From Limiplasma sp036645955 (GTDB lineage: Bacteria; Bacillota; Clostridia; Christensenellales; Aristaeellaceae), in NCBI GenBank assembly GCA_036645955.1, contig JAVXND010000011.1, positions 1 through 64,000 of the forward strand: DNA of 64,000 nt. The letters are read 5' to 3'. Of this stretch, positions 31,749-40,610 are shown piece by piece (within the stretch, counting starts at the first letter, position 1; every line of letters starts with the position of its first letter). The position numbers were made by a program, and so were the translations under genes. The notes under the pieces were generated by a model. The model had not been told where the DNA came from, did no database searches, and was given only the letters and a program-made list of their open reading frames with translations.

Positions 31749-32018
31749 TTAGCTGATGGTATGCTTGATGCGATCGCGTTCTTCGGCACGCTTGGCATTG
31801 TTAAAGCGGTCCAGCGTACCCACCAGATAGCCTGTGATACGGCGTATGCGCTGGAAGGGTCTTGCACCCAGATCGTAATCCAGCTCCACATCATCACCGC
31901 AAACATTGATGTCGATATGCTGGGGTTCTACGCCATATTTTTTGGTAGCACGGGCAATATACGCATTAATTTCATTTTGCTCAAGCGTTCCATTTTTGAC
32001 GGTAACTGAACAAGCCAT
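31749..32018 (-). CDS. Small protein related to the anaerobic ribonucleotide reductase C-terminus
   Basis: The 89-residue protein starts MACSVTVKNGTLEQNEINAYIARATKKYGVEP and ends RRITGYLVGTLDRFNNAKRAEERDRIKHT. The last part resembles the C-terminal segment of NrdD (R-x-x-GYL, then a loop and K-x-x-E-x-x-x-R), and clostridial proteins of this size are commonly labelled anaerobic ribonucleoside-triphosphate reductase. It has no catalytic domain, no glycyl-radical motif and no CxxC zinc pairs, so it is not an enzyme of that class by itself. AAAGGATG precedes the ATG at 32018; the longer frame upstream is not supported. It has its own promoter and terminator and is divergent from the 5'-nucleotidase gene. 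Confidence 0.6.
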   Translation of the reverse strand: MACSVTVKNGTLEQNEINAYIARATKKYGVEPQHIDINVCGDDVELDYDLGARPFQRIRRITGYLVGTLDRFNNAKRAEERDRIKHTIS

Positions 32019-32073
32019 AGTAGACCATCCTTTCTGATAACGAGTTCTGATACCACATGTTGTGGCTGTGTCT

Positions 32074-32082
32074 ATTATACCA
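32074..32082 (-). promoter_or_regulatory. Extended -10 promoter of the NRDD-like gene
   Basis: TGGTATAAT on the minus strand is a perfect extended -10 about 55 bases ahead of the start at 32018. The leader contains a small CCACA/TGTGG hairpin. Confidence 0.55.
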
Positions 32083-32118
32083 CTAATTTTAAATGATGAA
32101 ACAAAAATAAAAAATAAC

Positions 32119-32147
32119 ATGCCAAGACGAAGAAAATATGTTATACT
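32119..32147 (+). promoter_or_regulatory. Promoter of the 5'-nucleotidase gene
   Basis: ATGCCA, 17 bases and TATACT, with a TG one base before the -10 (TGTTATACT), read toward the gene at 32188. Confidence 0.55.
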
Positions 32148-32187
32148 GTTACTATACCCAAAATGAATATGAGGAGGTACCCATGGT

Positions 32188-33816
32188 ATGAAAAAGTTCC
32201 TAGCTCTGTTTCTTGCACTTGCGATGATGCTCACCGGTGCGGCGGCATTGGCAGAAGCCCCTGCGCTTAGCAAGGATGTTGTCGTCCTCTACACAAACGA
32301 CGTACACTGCGGTGTTGATGAAGCATTAGGCTATGTAGGATTGGCCTCGTATCGCGATAAGCTGCTGGACGAAGGCAATTATGTAACCCTGGTGGATTGC
32401 GGCGACGCAATTCAAGGAGAGCCGATTGGCACACTGTCCACTGGTTCCTACCCGATCGATCTGATGAACAAGGTCGGTTATGATGTTGCCATTCCTGGCA
32501 ATCATGAATTTGATTACGGTATGGAACGCTTTTTGGAGCTTACAAAAGCGGCGAACTTCCCCTATGTATGCGCCAACTTCGTAAGTGTCCCCGAGAACAA
32601 GCCCATTTTTGATGCGTATAAAATCCTTGATTATGATGGTGTGAAGATTGCGTTTGTGGGCATTACCACGCCTAAAACCATCACATCCTCCACACCTGCC
32701 TATTTCCAAGACAAAGACGGCAAATTCATCTACGGCTTCCAGCAGGATAAAGACGGCAAAGCACTGTATGCTTGCGTGCAAGCAGCTGTGGATGCGGCTC
32801 GTGCCGAGGGCGCAAACTACGTGGTTGCGCTGGCTCACTTAGGCATTTCCGCCGAAACTGCACCTTGGATGTCTACCGATGTCATCCTCAACACCACTGG
32901 CATCGACGTTATGCTGGACGGTCACTCCCACAGCGTGCTGCCCTGTGAAAAAGTAAAGAACTTGGACGGAAAAGAAGTTCTTCTGTCCTCCACAGGCACA
33001 AAGCTGCACCACATTGGTGAATTGCGCATTGCAACCGATGGCACCATGACCACTTCCTTGGTCAACTGGAACGATGATGTGGCTACAGCCATTGGCGATA
33101 TTCAGAAGAGCTTTGAAGAGCTGGTAAACCAAGTGGTTGCCAAGAGCGATGTTGACTTGACCATTATGGAGCCAGGCAGCGATCCAGCCGTGCGCCTCGT
33201 CCGCGCCGCTGAAACCAACCTAGGCGACCTTTGTGCAGATGCATACCGTGCAATGTCGGGTGCTGATGTGGCCATCGTTAACGGCGGCGGTATTCGTACC
33301 AATATCAAAGCTGGCGATGTGACCTTTAACGACATTTTGAAGGTTCATCCTTTTGGCAATGCACTTTGCATGGTGGAAGCCTCTGGCCAAGAAATTTTGG
33401 ATGCGTTGGAAATGGGCGCGCGTGTTGTGCCTGAAGAAAACGGCGGATTCCTACAGGTTTCTGGCATGACGTACGAAATACATACCTATGTGCCATCTTC
33501 TGTAAAGCTGGATGACAATGGCATGTTCGTAAGCGTAGATGGCGACTATCGCGTAAAGAACGTCAAGGTTGGCGACGCTGATCTTGATCTGGCAAAAACC
33601 TACACATTGTCCTGCCATGATTATCTGCTCAAGAACGCAGGTGATGGCTATACCATGTTCCAAGATAATCCCCTCCTGCTGGATGTGATTATGCTGGACA
33701 ATCAGGTGCTGATTAACTACATTACCAAGTCCTTGGGCGGCGTTGTGGGCGCTGACTATGCAGAACCGTATGGTCAAGGCCGCATTGTGGCTGTACCCGA
33801 AGCTCCTGCGAAGTAA
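32188..33816 (+). CDS. Secreted 5'-nucleotidase/metallophosphatase (UshA type)
   Basis: The 542-residue protein has a signal peptide (MKKFLALFLALAMMLTGAAALAEA), so it is exported. The metallophosphatase domain follows with TNDVHC, GDAIQG, GNHEFDYG, AHLGI and GHSH, the ligands of the two-metal centre. The C-terminal 5'-nucleotidase domain carries NGGGIRT and the substrate-binding aromatic region (YTLSCHDYLLKNAGDGYTMF). It should hydrolyse extracellular nucleotides to nucleosides and phosphate. There is no cell-wall anchor motif at the C-terminus. GAGGAGG precedes the ATG. It is transcribed alone and is divergent from the NRDD-like gene. Confidence 0.92.
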   Translation: MKKFLALFLALAMMLTGAAALAEAPALSKDVVVLYTNDVHCGVDEALGYVGLASYRDKLLDEGNYVTLVDCGDAIQGEPIGTLSTGSYPIDLMNKVGYDVAIPGNHEFDYGMERFLELTKAANFPYVCANFVSVPENKPIFDAYKILDYDGVKIAFVGITTPKTITSSTPAYFQDKDGKFIYGFQQDKDGKALYACVQAAVDAARAEGANYVVALAHLGISAETAPWMSTDVILNTTGIDVMLDGHSHSVLPCEKVKNLDGKEVLLSSTGTKLHHIGELRIATDGTMTTSLVNWNDDVATAIGDIQKSFEELVNQVVAKSDVDLTIMEPGSDPAVRLVRAAETNLGDLCADAYRAMSGADVAIVNGGGIRTNIKAGDVTFNDILKVHPFGNALCMVEASGQEILDALEMGARVVPEENGGFLQVSGMTYEIHTYVPSSVKLDDNGMFVSVDGDYRVKNVKVGDADLDLAKTYTLSCHDYLLKNAGDGYTMFQDNPLLLDVIMLDNQVLINYITKSLGGVVGADYAEPYGQGRIVAVPEAPAK

Positions 33817-33830
33817 AAACTGTTTCAATT

Positions 33831-33872
33831 CAAATAAAAAAGGCTCGATATCAATCGAGCCTTTTTTATTTG
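33831..33872. terminator. Bidirectional terminator between 5'-nucleotidase and ligA
   Basis: GGCTCGAT pairs with ATCGAGCC around a 4-base loop, and the stem is flanked by six A on one side and six T on the other. It can end both convergent units. Confidence 0.92.
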
Positions 33873-33899
33873 ATCTTTGATGGGCAACTGTTGTATTCA

Positions 33900-35894
33900 T
33901 CAAAGCATGTCCATAAATTCGCTTTCACTAATCACAGGCACGCCGAGGCTGATGGCTTTTTCAAGCTTGCTTCCAGCTTTTTCGCCTGCAAGCACATAGG
34001 AGGTTTTCTTGCTTACGCTGCCTGAAGCGTGACCCCCGTGCAGTGTAACGAGCTTTTCAGCTTCGTCGCGGCTTAAAGTAGGAAGGGTGCCGGTAACAAC
34101 GATGGTTTTTCCAGCCAAATGGTCAGAAAGCGCATCGCTTACATGCACAGGTGAAACGCCTGCGTCCAGCAAGCGCTGAATCATATCGGTATTTTCAGCA
34201 AAGCTAAAAAACTCAATGATGCTGTTGGCTACAATGTCGCCTACATCGGGGATGGCTACCAGTTCTTCAAGGCTGGCGGCTTTGAGCGCGTCTAGAGAGT
34301 TAAAGCGAACGGCTAGGTCCTTTGCGGTTTTTCGCCCAACATTGGGAATGCCCAGCGCAAACAAAAACGCATCAAGCGCACAATGACGGCTTTTTTCAAG
34401 CGCGGTCATCAGGTTTTCTGCCCGCTTTTTTTGAAAGCCTTCCAGCACCAGCAAATCACCAATGCACAGGCTGTAGAGGTCGGAGCAATCGCGCAAACCC
34501 AGCGTTTCATAAAGGGCTTCGGCGGTTTTTTCGGAAAAGGTGTCAATGTCCATGGCGTTGCGGCTGGCAAAATGGGCAAGGCGTGCCACAGCCTGCGGCT
34601 TGCACCCGTTGCGGTTCATGCAGAACAAATGAGCGCCGCGGTTAACAAGCATTGCTCCGCAGGCGGGGCAATGCGTAGGCGGTTCAATGGTTGTTTCGTT
34701 GCTTGCACCTTCTTCCGCCTCGCCAACACGCCCCATGATTTCGGGAATGACATCGTTACTGCGCCGAATCCACACCTCACAGCCAATCACAACGCGCTTG
34801 CGGCGAATATCGCCAAGGTTGTTAAGCGTTGCACGCTGTACGGTTACGCCGCCGATTTCTGTCGGGGTTAAATGGGCGAGGGGGGTTAGCTTGCCTGTAC
34901 GGCCAAGCTCCCATGTAACATCCAAAAGCGTAGCCGTGTTTTCTTCAGCCGCAAATTTATATGCCACGGCCCAACGCGGAAACTTTTCTGTGTAGCCCAT
35001 GGCTTGCCGTGTTTCCAAATCGCATACTTTAACGACTGCGCCGTCAATTAAATAGTCTAAGGATTCACGACGCTCCTCCACCGCGTTGATGCGCTCCACC
35101 ATTTCATCGTAGCCATTGGCATGCGCTTCATACTCGCCTGTGGGAAAGCCATTTTCCTTTAAAAAGAGAAGCATGTGCTCCATATCGCTATAGGGGGCAT
35201 TGTCGATGGTGCCTACCTGATAAAAAAAGGCATCCAGCTTGCGTTTGGCGGTTACGGTGGGGTCTAAATTCCGCAAAGCGCCAGCCGCCGCATTGCGTGC
35301 ATTTTTCAGCGGCTCGTCGGCTGTTTGATTATATTTTTCAAGCGTGCTAAGCCGCATGATGCATTCGCCTTGAACCTCAAGCAAGCCCTTGTAGGGGATG
35401 GAGAGCGGCACGCAGTGAATGGTTTGTGCCTGCGGCAAAATACCTTCGCCAACCTCGCCGTTCCCGCGCGTGGCCGCCTGTACCAGCTGCCCATCCTGAT
35501 AGGTGAGGTTGATGGTCAAGCCGTCCAGCTTATACTCCACCGCATAATGCAGAGGCGGAAGCTTTTGTGCTCTGCCGTCATTTACTTGGGCGTAAAGCTT
35601 TTCACAGCGTGCAATCCATGCGAGAAGCTCCTCGCGGCTTTGCACTTTATCCATGCTCCAAAGGCGGTTGATGTGCTTGTGCGGCGTAAAGCTGGCAAGC
35701 GGCTCTGAACCAACGCGCGCAGAAGGAGAGTCGGATAGCAAAGTGCCCGACTCTCTTTCAAGCTTTTGAAGCTCGCTTAGTTTTTCATCCCATTCAGCGT
35801 CGCTCATAGGGCTTTCGCCCTTGGTATAATACAGTGCCGATGCTGCATTGAGTTCATTGATTCGTTTGCGCATCTGTAATTCATGATTTGTCAT
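33900..35894 (-). CDS. ligA: NAD-dependent DNA ligase
   Basis: The 664-residue enzyme seals nicks during replication and repair using NAD. The adenylation domain contains the nucleophile lysine in VEYKLDG (about residue 122). The OB domain, a four-Cys zinc finger (CPACGAM and FCMNRNGC), helix-hairpin-helix repeats (GIPNVGRKTAKDLA, AIPDVGDIVANSI) and a C-terminal BRCT domain (GKTIVVTGTLPTLSRDEAEKLV) follow in the standard order. Its start overlaps the stop of pcrA by four bases. Together with pcrA and yerC it forms one operon, the common arrangement in Firmicutes. Confidence 0.97.
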   Translation of the reverse strand: MTNHELQMRKRINELNAASALYYTKGESPMSDAEWDEKLSELQKLERESGTLLSDSPSARVGSEPLASFTPHKHINRLWSMDKVQSREELLAWIARCEKLYAQVNDGRAQKLPPLHYAVEYKLDGLTINLTYQDGQLVQAATRGNGEVGEGILPQAQTIHCVPLSIPYKGLLEVQGECIMRLSTLEKYNQTADEPLKNARNAAAGALRNLDPTVTAKRKLDAFFYQVGTIDNAPYSDMEHMLLFLKENGFPTGEYEAHANGYDEMVERINAVEERRESLDYLIDGAVVKVCDLETRQAMGYTEKFPRWAVAYKFAAEENTATLLDVTWELGRTGKLTPLAHLTPTEIGGVTVQRATLNNLGDIRRKRVVIGCEVWIRRSNDVIPEIMGRVGEAEEGASNETTIEPPTHCPACGAMLVNRGAHLFCMNRNGCKPQAVARLAHFASRNAMDIDTFSEKTAEALYETLGLRDCSDLYSLCIGDLLVLEGFQKKRAENLMTALEKSRHCALDAFLFALGIPNVGRKTAKDLAVRFNSLDALKAASLEELVAIPDVGDIVANSIIEFFSFAENTDMIQRLLDAGVSPVHVSDALSDHLAGKTIVVTGTLPTLSRDEAEKLVTLHGGHASGSVSKKTSYVLAGEKAGSKLEKAISLGVPVISESEFMDML

Positions 35895-38167
35895 GTTTCG
35901 TTCACCTTTACGATGGGCGCAATGGATAGCGCGAATTCTTTTTGACCGTATGCGGCAAAACCAATGGTGATGCGCGCTTCACTGCCCATGCCTGTAATTT
36001 CAAGCACATTGCCTTCTCCAAACTTACGGTGCATAACGCGGTCGCCTTCTTTAAAGAGCGCGGCCACCGCACTTGCGGGCACAGAGGCGGCGGCTGAGGC
36101 GGTAAAACCCTTTTGCACGCCTTGGATTCCCAAGGCTGTTTTGCCCATGCCAAGCCCTACGCCGCCTGCTTCCACCGCAAAACGCGGCGAACGCTTGGGC
36201 GCGGGATGGTGATAGCTATCCATCACGCCGGGGAAACTGCGCTCGCGCTGGCTGATCCACTCATCGTTTAGCAAACGGCTCGGTATTTCCTTGAGGAAGC
36301 GGCTAGGCGCGTTGTAGTTTACCTGATTGTAGAGCATGCGCTGTGCGGCATAGCTGATATAGAGAAGCTTTTGGGCGCGTGTGATAGCCACATAACAAAG
36401 CCTGCGCTCTTCCTCCAGCTTTTTTTCATCCTGTATGCTTCGGCCGCTGGGGAATACCCCTTCTTCTAAGCCTGACATAAACACAACGGGGAACTCTAAG
36501 CCCTTTGCACTATGAACCGTCATGAGCGTAACAGCGGCAGTTTCCTGCTGTGCGGCATCCAAATCTGAAATCAAGGCAACGTTTTCTAAGTAGTCCTCAA
36601 GGCAAGGCTCATCGGCGGCCTTTTCGTATTCGCTCACCGCGCCGACAAATTCATTGATGTTTTCCACGCGGTTTTTGCCTTCGTCGGACAGGTCGCGCTC
36701 ATATTGAACCTTCAGCCCTGTTTTGTCGATTAAAGCTTCCACAAAGCTAGAAATGCTCATGTCCTCCCTGATGAGAACCAGCTCGTTCATCAGCTCTCCA
36801 AATTCGCGAACGCATTTGCGCGGTCGTGCAGAAAGCGTTTCAGGTACGTCCATCAAGGCGCTGTAAAGCGGAATGCCTTTTTCACTGGCATAGCTTACAA
36901 GCTCTGCAATGGTGCTGTCACCAATGGAGCGCTTGGGCTGGTTTATGATGCGGCGCAGGCTTACATCGTCAGAAGGGTTCACAATACAGCGAAGGTAGGC
37001 TACAATGTCCTTGACCTCTTTACGGTCATAGAAGCGTAGTCCGCCGTAGATGCGGTAAGGAATGCCTGCGCGAACCAGCATATCTTCCAAAACACGGCTT
37101 TGCGCGTTGGCACGGTATAAAATGGACATTTCACCGTAATCTTCGCCTGTCAGGTGCATTTGCTGCATGCGGTCGCAAATCCAAGCGGCTTCCTCGCGCT
37201 CATCGCCTGCGCAAAAGAGCTTGATGGATTCACCGGAAGGCTGATCTGTCCAAAGCGCTTTTTCCATGCGGCCTTCGTTATGCGCAATGACTTGGTTGGC
37301 GGCATCAAGTATGTTAGCGGTACTGCGGTAGTTTTGCTCAAGCTTGACCACTGTGGCATCGGGGTAATCCTTCTCAAAATCGAGAATGTTGCGCACATCG
37401 GCACCGCGCCAGCCGTAAATGCTCTGGTCGTCATCGCCCACCACGCAAAGATTGCGGCTGTTTTTGGTAATGAGCTTCACCAAAGAATACTGTGCAAAGT
37501 TTGTGTCCTGATACTCATCTACATGCACGTAATGGAAGCGTTCGCGGTAGCTTTCCAAAACTGGGGGATGATCTGCAAAAAGCTCAAGCGTCCGCACAAG
37601 CAAATCGTCAAAATCCAGCGCGTTGGCGTGCTTCAAGCGGCGTTCATAAGCGTCGTAAAGATCGTGCAGCTGTTGGCAATGAAAATCCTTTGCGGAGGAT
37701 TGGAACCATTCATCCGGGCCTAAAAGCTTGTCTTTGGCTTCGCTGATTTTTGACTTGATTTCGCGCACAGGCAGAAGCTTATCGTCAATGCTAAAGTGCT
37801 TCATAAGGTCTTTGATGACGCTGGTTTGATCATCATCGTCGTAAATGGTAAAGGAACGTGTGTAACCCAATTTCTCAATATCGCGGCGCAAAATTCGCGC
37901 ACAAAGAGCGTGAAAGGTGCTGACCCACACTTCTTCACCCTTGGAGCCTACGAGGGTGCTCACGCGGTTGCGCATTTCCTTGGCCGCCTTGTTGGTGAAG
38001 GTAATGGCCAATATGTTCCATGGCGCAATGCCGTGATCAATTAGGTTGGCAATACGGTAGGTGAGCGCACGCGTTTTACCGCTACCCGCGCCCGCCAAGA
38101 TCAAAACAGGACCATCAAGGGTTTCGGCCGCCTTACGCTGTTGGGGATTCAATCCATCCAAATTCAT
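35891..38167 (-). CDS. pcrA: ATP-dependent DNA helicase PcrA/UvrD
   Basis: This 758-residue superfamily 1A 3'-5' helicase acts in repair, in replication of rolling-circle plasmids and in removing RecA. The helicase motifs are visible: Q-motif and Walker A GAGSGKT near residue 27, motif II VDEYQDTN, motif III GDDDQSIYGWRGAD, motif IV EQNYRS, motif V TVHSAKGLEFPVVF and motif VI VAITRAQ. A flexible linker and a small C-terminal Tudor-like domain (GDRVMHRKFGEGNVL) end the protein. It is 18 bases after yerC and overlaps ligA by four bases. Confidence 0.97.
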   Translation of the reverse strand: MNLDGLNPQQRKAAETLDGPVLILAGAGSGKTRALTYRIANLIDHGIAPWNILAITFTNKAAKEMRNRVSTLVGSKGEEVWVSTFHALCARILRRDIEKLGYTRSFTIYDDDDQTSVIKDLMKHFSIDDKLLPVREIKSKISEAKDKLLGPDEWFQSSAKDFHCQQLHDLYDAYERRLKHANALDFDDLLVRTLELFADHPPVLESYRERFHYVHVDEYQDTNFAQYSLVKLITKNSRNLCVVGDDDQSIYGWRGADVRNILDFEKDYPDATVVKLEQNYRSTANILDAANQVIAHNEGRMEKALWTDQPSGESIKLFCAGDEREEAAWICDRMQQMHLTGEDYGEMSILYRANAQSRVLEDMLVRAGIPYRIYGGLRFYDRKEVKDIVAYLRCIVNPSDDVSLRRIINQPKRSIGDSTIAELVSYASEKGIPLYSALMDVPETLSARPRKCVREFGELMNELVLIREDMSISSFVEALIDKTGLKVQYERDLSDEGKNRVENINEFVGAVSEYEKAADEPCLEDYLENVALISDLDAAQQETAAVTLMTVHSAKGLEFPVVFMSGLEEGVFPSGRSIQDEKKLEEERRLCYVAITRAQKLLYISYAAQRMLYNQVNYNAPSRFLKEIPSRLLNDEWISQRERSFPGVMDSYHHPAPKRSPRFAVEAGGVGLGMGKTALGIQGVQKGFTASAAASVPASAVAALFKEGDRVMHRKFGEGNVLEITGMGSEARITIGFAAYGQKEFALSIAPIVKVNET

Positions 38168-38185
38168 TCTATGCTATCCTCATCA

Positions 38186-38497
38186 TCACTTCTGTTGTAC
38201 GTTGGCATCTTGGGAGAGAGTATCCAGCACCAGATTGTAGCCGTTTGCGCCATATAGCAGCGCACGGTTTACTCGGCTGATGGTGGCTGTAGATGCACCC
38301 GTTTTGTGTGCAATTTCTTGATAGGTAATTTTTTTACGCAACATAACGGCTACTTCAAGGCGCTGAGTAATGCTCTTTAATTCCTGCACAGTCAGTACAT
38401 CCTCGCAAAAACGGTAAGCTTCCTCAATGCTGTCAAGCTGGAGTAACGCCTTCATTAACAACTCTGTTTGTTCGGTCTGGACTCTAGGCGTAAACAC
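38186..38497 (-). CDS. YerC/YecD family TrpR-like DNA-binding protein
   Basis: The 103-residue helical protein belongs to the YerC/YecD group related to the Trp repressor. The helix-turn-helix is ITYQEIAHKTGASTATISRVNRALLYG at about 57-83, after the ELKSITQRLEVAVML helix. The start is a GTG at 38497 with GGAGGG eight bases upstream. It is the first gene of the yerC-pcrA-ligA operon. In Bacillus the homologue lies in the same place ahead of pcrA and its target is not established. An extended -10 promoter lies at 38545. Confidence 0.93.
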   Translation of the reverse strand: MFTPRVQTEQTELLMKALLQLDSIEEAYRFCEDVLTVQELKSITQRLEVAVMLRKKITYQEIAHKTGASTATISRVNRALLYGANGYNLVLDTLSQDANVQQK

Positions 38498-38544
38498 AAT
38501 CGCAACCCTCCATAATCAGCAGTGCAAAGTCTTGCCTATTTATC

Positions 38545-38553
38545 ATTATAGCA
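38545..38553 (-). promoter_or_regulatory. Extended -10 promoter of yerC-pcrA-ligA
   Basis: TGCTATAAT on the minus strand is a perfect extended -10 about 48 bases ahead of the GTG at 38497. Confidence 0.55.
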
Positions 38554-38602
38554 CAGCGGAGGACGGAATGAAAGCCGAAAACTGCAATTATGCGAGAAAG
38601 GC

Positions 38603-39742
38603 CTATGGATTCTTTGGAGGTTTTTTGCCGAATAAACCGCCGGTCATTTCGCCAAAGCTCCGTTTAAACTTACCCATGCCTCCTTTGCCGCCCGTGGAGA
38701 GAAGGGCAAAAACGCCAAGACCCACCACCAATGCTACCACGATCCAAATAACAGCCGTCCAGCCTGTGTTGTCTTTAGCAACGGGCTTTTCGGGTGCGGC
38801 ATCTGGTTTTGAGGTAGCCGCTTGGCTGGAAACATCCGCCGCGCCAGCCGAGCCTGTTACACCGCCGAAAAGCGCTTTGTATACCACCTCTGACATGGGC
38901 TTGGTGGAGGCAAGCACAAGCTCCTTGCTAATGGTGTGCGTGCCAAACTCAAACAGCATACTGCGGGGTGCCAGATCTTGATTGTACGCGCCCTTGCCCA
39001 TGTATATGTCCTTAATGAGCTTTGGGTAAAGCTTATCACCTACGGCTTTGATTTGCTTTGCGAAGCTTAAATTGGCTTCCTTGTTCTGATTGCTCTTGCC
39101 CACAAGCAACCGTACCTTGCTCATTTTTTCGTTGCCGATGGTTACGGCATATTCAGCAGGATCGGGAATGCCATCGCGGTGAATATCAAAAATGGCGTTG
39201 GGCGACGTTTTCAGCAGCTGTACGGCCGTTTGACGGCTGCGGCGGTATGCGCCCGCGTCGTGCGGGTGATGCATCACCGTGCTCACCTCCGCCGTTACAC
39301 CCAGCTCGGTCAGGTTGGATGCAAAGCTTTTGGCAACATCGTAAATGCCGCCGTGATCCTCATCGCTTTCGCCGCCATCGCCCTTTCGATAGCTCTCATC
39401 GCTATGGGTGCAATACATGACGATTTTTTTGGAACCGATGGCGCTTACAGGCAAGCTTTGCTGCATGGTGAGCCAGCTTACATCAGGCATTTCAACCATG
39501 CCCAGCAATTCCACGGTTGCTGTGCGCTGTGCAGAATTGACGGTAAGCACGCGGTAATGCTTGTTACCAGAGCTGATGTACTCATCGCCCGCTTCACATT
39601 CCCCGCAAAATTGCGTGATGGTTTGACCTGCGGCATCCTTGAGGGTATAGACCAGCTCTTGCGCGTGAACTGCGGTGATGGGCAGTGTGCTAAACAGCAG
39701 CAGTATGCACACTAAAACCAGTGAACGGATCAATTTGTTCAT
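38603..39742 (-). CDS. spoIIP: Stage II sporulation protein P (cell-wall amidase/endopeptidase)
   Basis: The 379-residue protein is exported by a signal segment at residues 1-28 and has a second membrane helix near 330-352 (WTAVIWIVVALVVGLGVFAL). Between them is the SpoIIP hydrolase domain, with the zinc-ligand motifs CTHSDESY, FDIHRDG and MLFEFGTHTIS. SpoIIP works with SpoIID and SpoIIM to digest septal peptidoglycan and drive engulfment in the mother cell. Its presence shows a sporulating lineage. The C-terminal membrane helix after a Pro/Ala-rich linker is an uncommon addition. It lies one base after the DUF1614 gene, so both are probably one transcript. Confidence 0.93.
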   Translation of the reverse strand: MNKLIRSLVLVCILLLFSTLPITAVHAQELVYTLKDAAGQTITQFCGECEAGDEYISSGNKHYRVLTVNSAQRTATVELLGMVEMPDVSWLTMQQSLPVSAIGSKKIVMYCTHSDESYRKGDGGESDEDHGGIYDVAKSFASNLTELGVTAEVSTVMHHPHDAGAYRRSRQTAVQLLKTSPNAIFDIHRDGIPDPAEYAVTIGNEKMSKVRLLVGKSNQNKEANLSFAKQIKAVGDKLYPKLIKDIYMGKGAYNQDLAPRSMLFEFGTHTISKELVLASTKPMSEVVYKALFGGVTGSAGAADVSSQAATSKPDAAPEKPVAKDNTGWTAVIWIVVALVVGLGVFALLSTGGKGGMGKFKRSFGEMTGGLFGKKPPKNP

Positions 39743-39743
39743 G

Positions 39744-40397
39744 CTATTTCTCCTTGTACTTTATTGGATTTTGAATGGGGCTATCCACGGGCTTTTCTGT
39801 ACCGCGGGTCATCCGCTCCGCCATTTCGCCAATCAATTCCGCAAGCACTACGCCCACAATACCGCTGATGATAATGGCATCGAATACGCCCGCGCCGCCC
39901 AGCACAAGGGGTTGATTGATACCGTTTGCACCATTCACAACAGCTACGGCTATATCAGCAAGCATTACACCCAACACACCGCAAATAAAGGCACCGCGGC
40001 GCGAACGGCCAAGAAGGTAAGCCACAACGCCGCCAACCAAGCCATAGAGATACAGAGGATCGATCCACATGCTTTCAGGCTCGCTTGGAAGAAACATAGA
40101 CAGGGCATAAATAACGCTGCCTGTGATCCCTGCGCCCAAGAGAGCACGAATGCGTTCCTTGGCTGTGCCTGCGCGAATCAGCAGATACACACACACGCCA
40201 AACGGAATCAGCGCACCGCCAGGGCTTATGGATACATTGCCCAGTACGATGTTTGGAATGAGCGTTCCAAAAAACATCAGCGCAATCAACACCAGTGCCG
40301 CGCGGTCGCTCAGGTAGAGCTTATCCAACACCCTCTGTGCAACACCAAAAAACACCAATACCGCAACCACCGTGAGCAGAATCATACCAATGGACAT
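39744..40397 (-). CDS. DUF1614 membrane protein
   Basis: The protein of about 217 residues is almost entirely membrane helices (about seven or eight) and matches the DUF1614 family found in spore-forming Firmicutes. No catalytic motif is visible, but GGAGVFDAIIISGIVG near the C-terminus is a family-like segment. The start is uncertain: ATG 40397 has AAGGGATG about nine bases upstream, while the ATG six codons earlier has no site. It stands immediately before spoIIP and is probably co-expressed with it, which suggests a sporulation-linked function. Confidence 0.85.
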   Translation of the reverse strand: MSIGMILLTVVAVLVFFGVAQRVLDKLYLSDRAALVLIALMFFGTLIPNIVLGNVSISPGGALIPFGVCVYLLIRAGTAKERIRALLGAGITGSVIYALSMFLPSEPESMWIDPLYLYGLVGGVVAYLLGRSRRGAFICGVLGVMLADIAVAVVNGANGINQPLVLGGAGVFDAIIISGIVGVVLAELIGEMAERMTRGTEKPVDSPIQNPIKYKEK

Positions 40398-40505
40398 ACA
40401 CACGCATCCCTTCATAAGGAAAGTGATAGGTACTTTGCCCTGATTTCGGTAAAAAAATGCAGTGGGTTTGGATTTGTCACGAGTCTTTTATTTTGAAACC
40501 GAATG

Positions 40506-40514
40506 TGTTATACT
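40506..40514 (+). promoter_or_regulatory. Candidate extended -10 of the paaK-ior operon
   Basis: TGTTATACT lies about 97 bases ahead of the first paaK gene. No good -35 is seen. Confidence 0.4.
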
Positions 40515-40610
40515 TCTGTCCATATCTATCCGTCGATTTTGGTAGTGCAGCAGTTCGGCAGTTCATGGCGGATAAGAATCATAGGGTAGCATGGAAGGAG
40601 CGACTGACTT

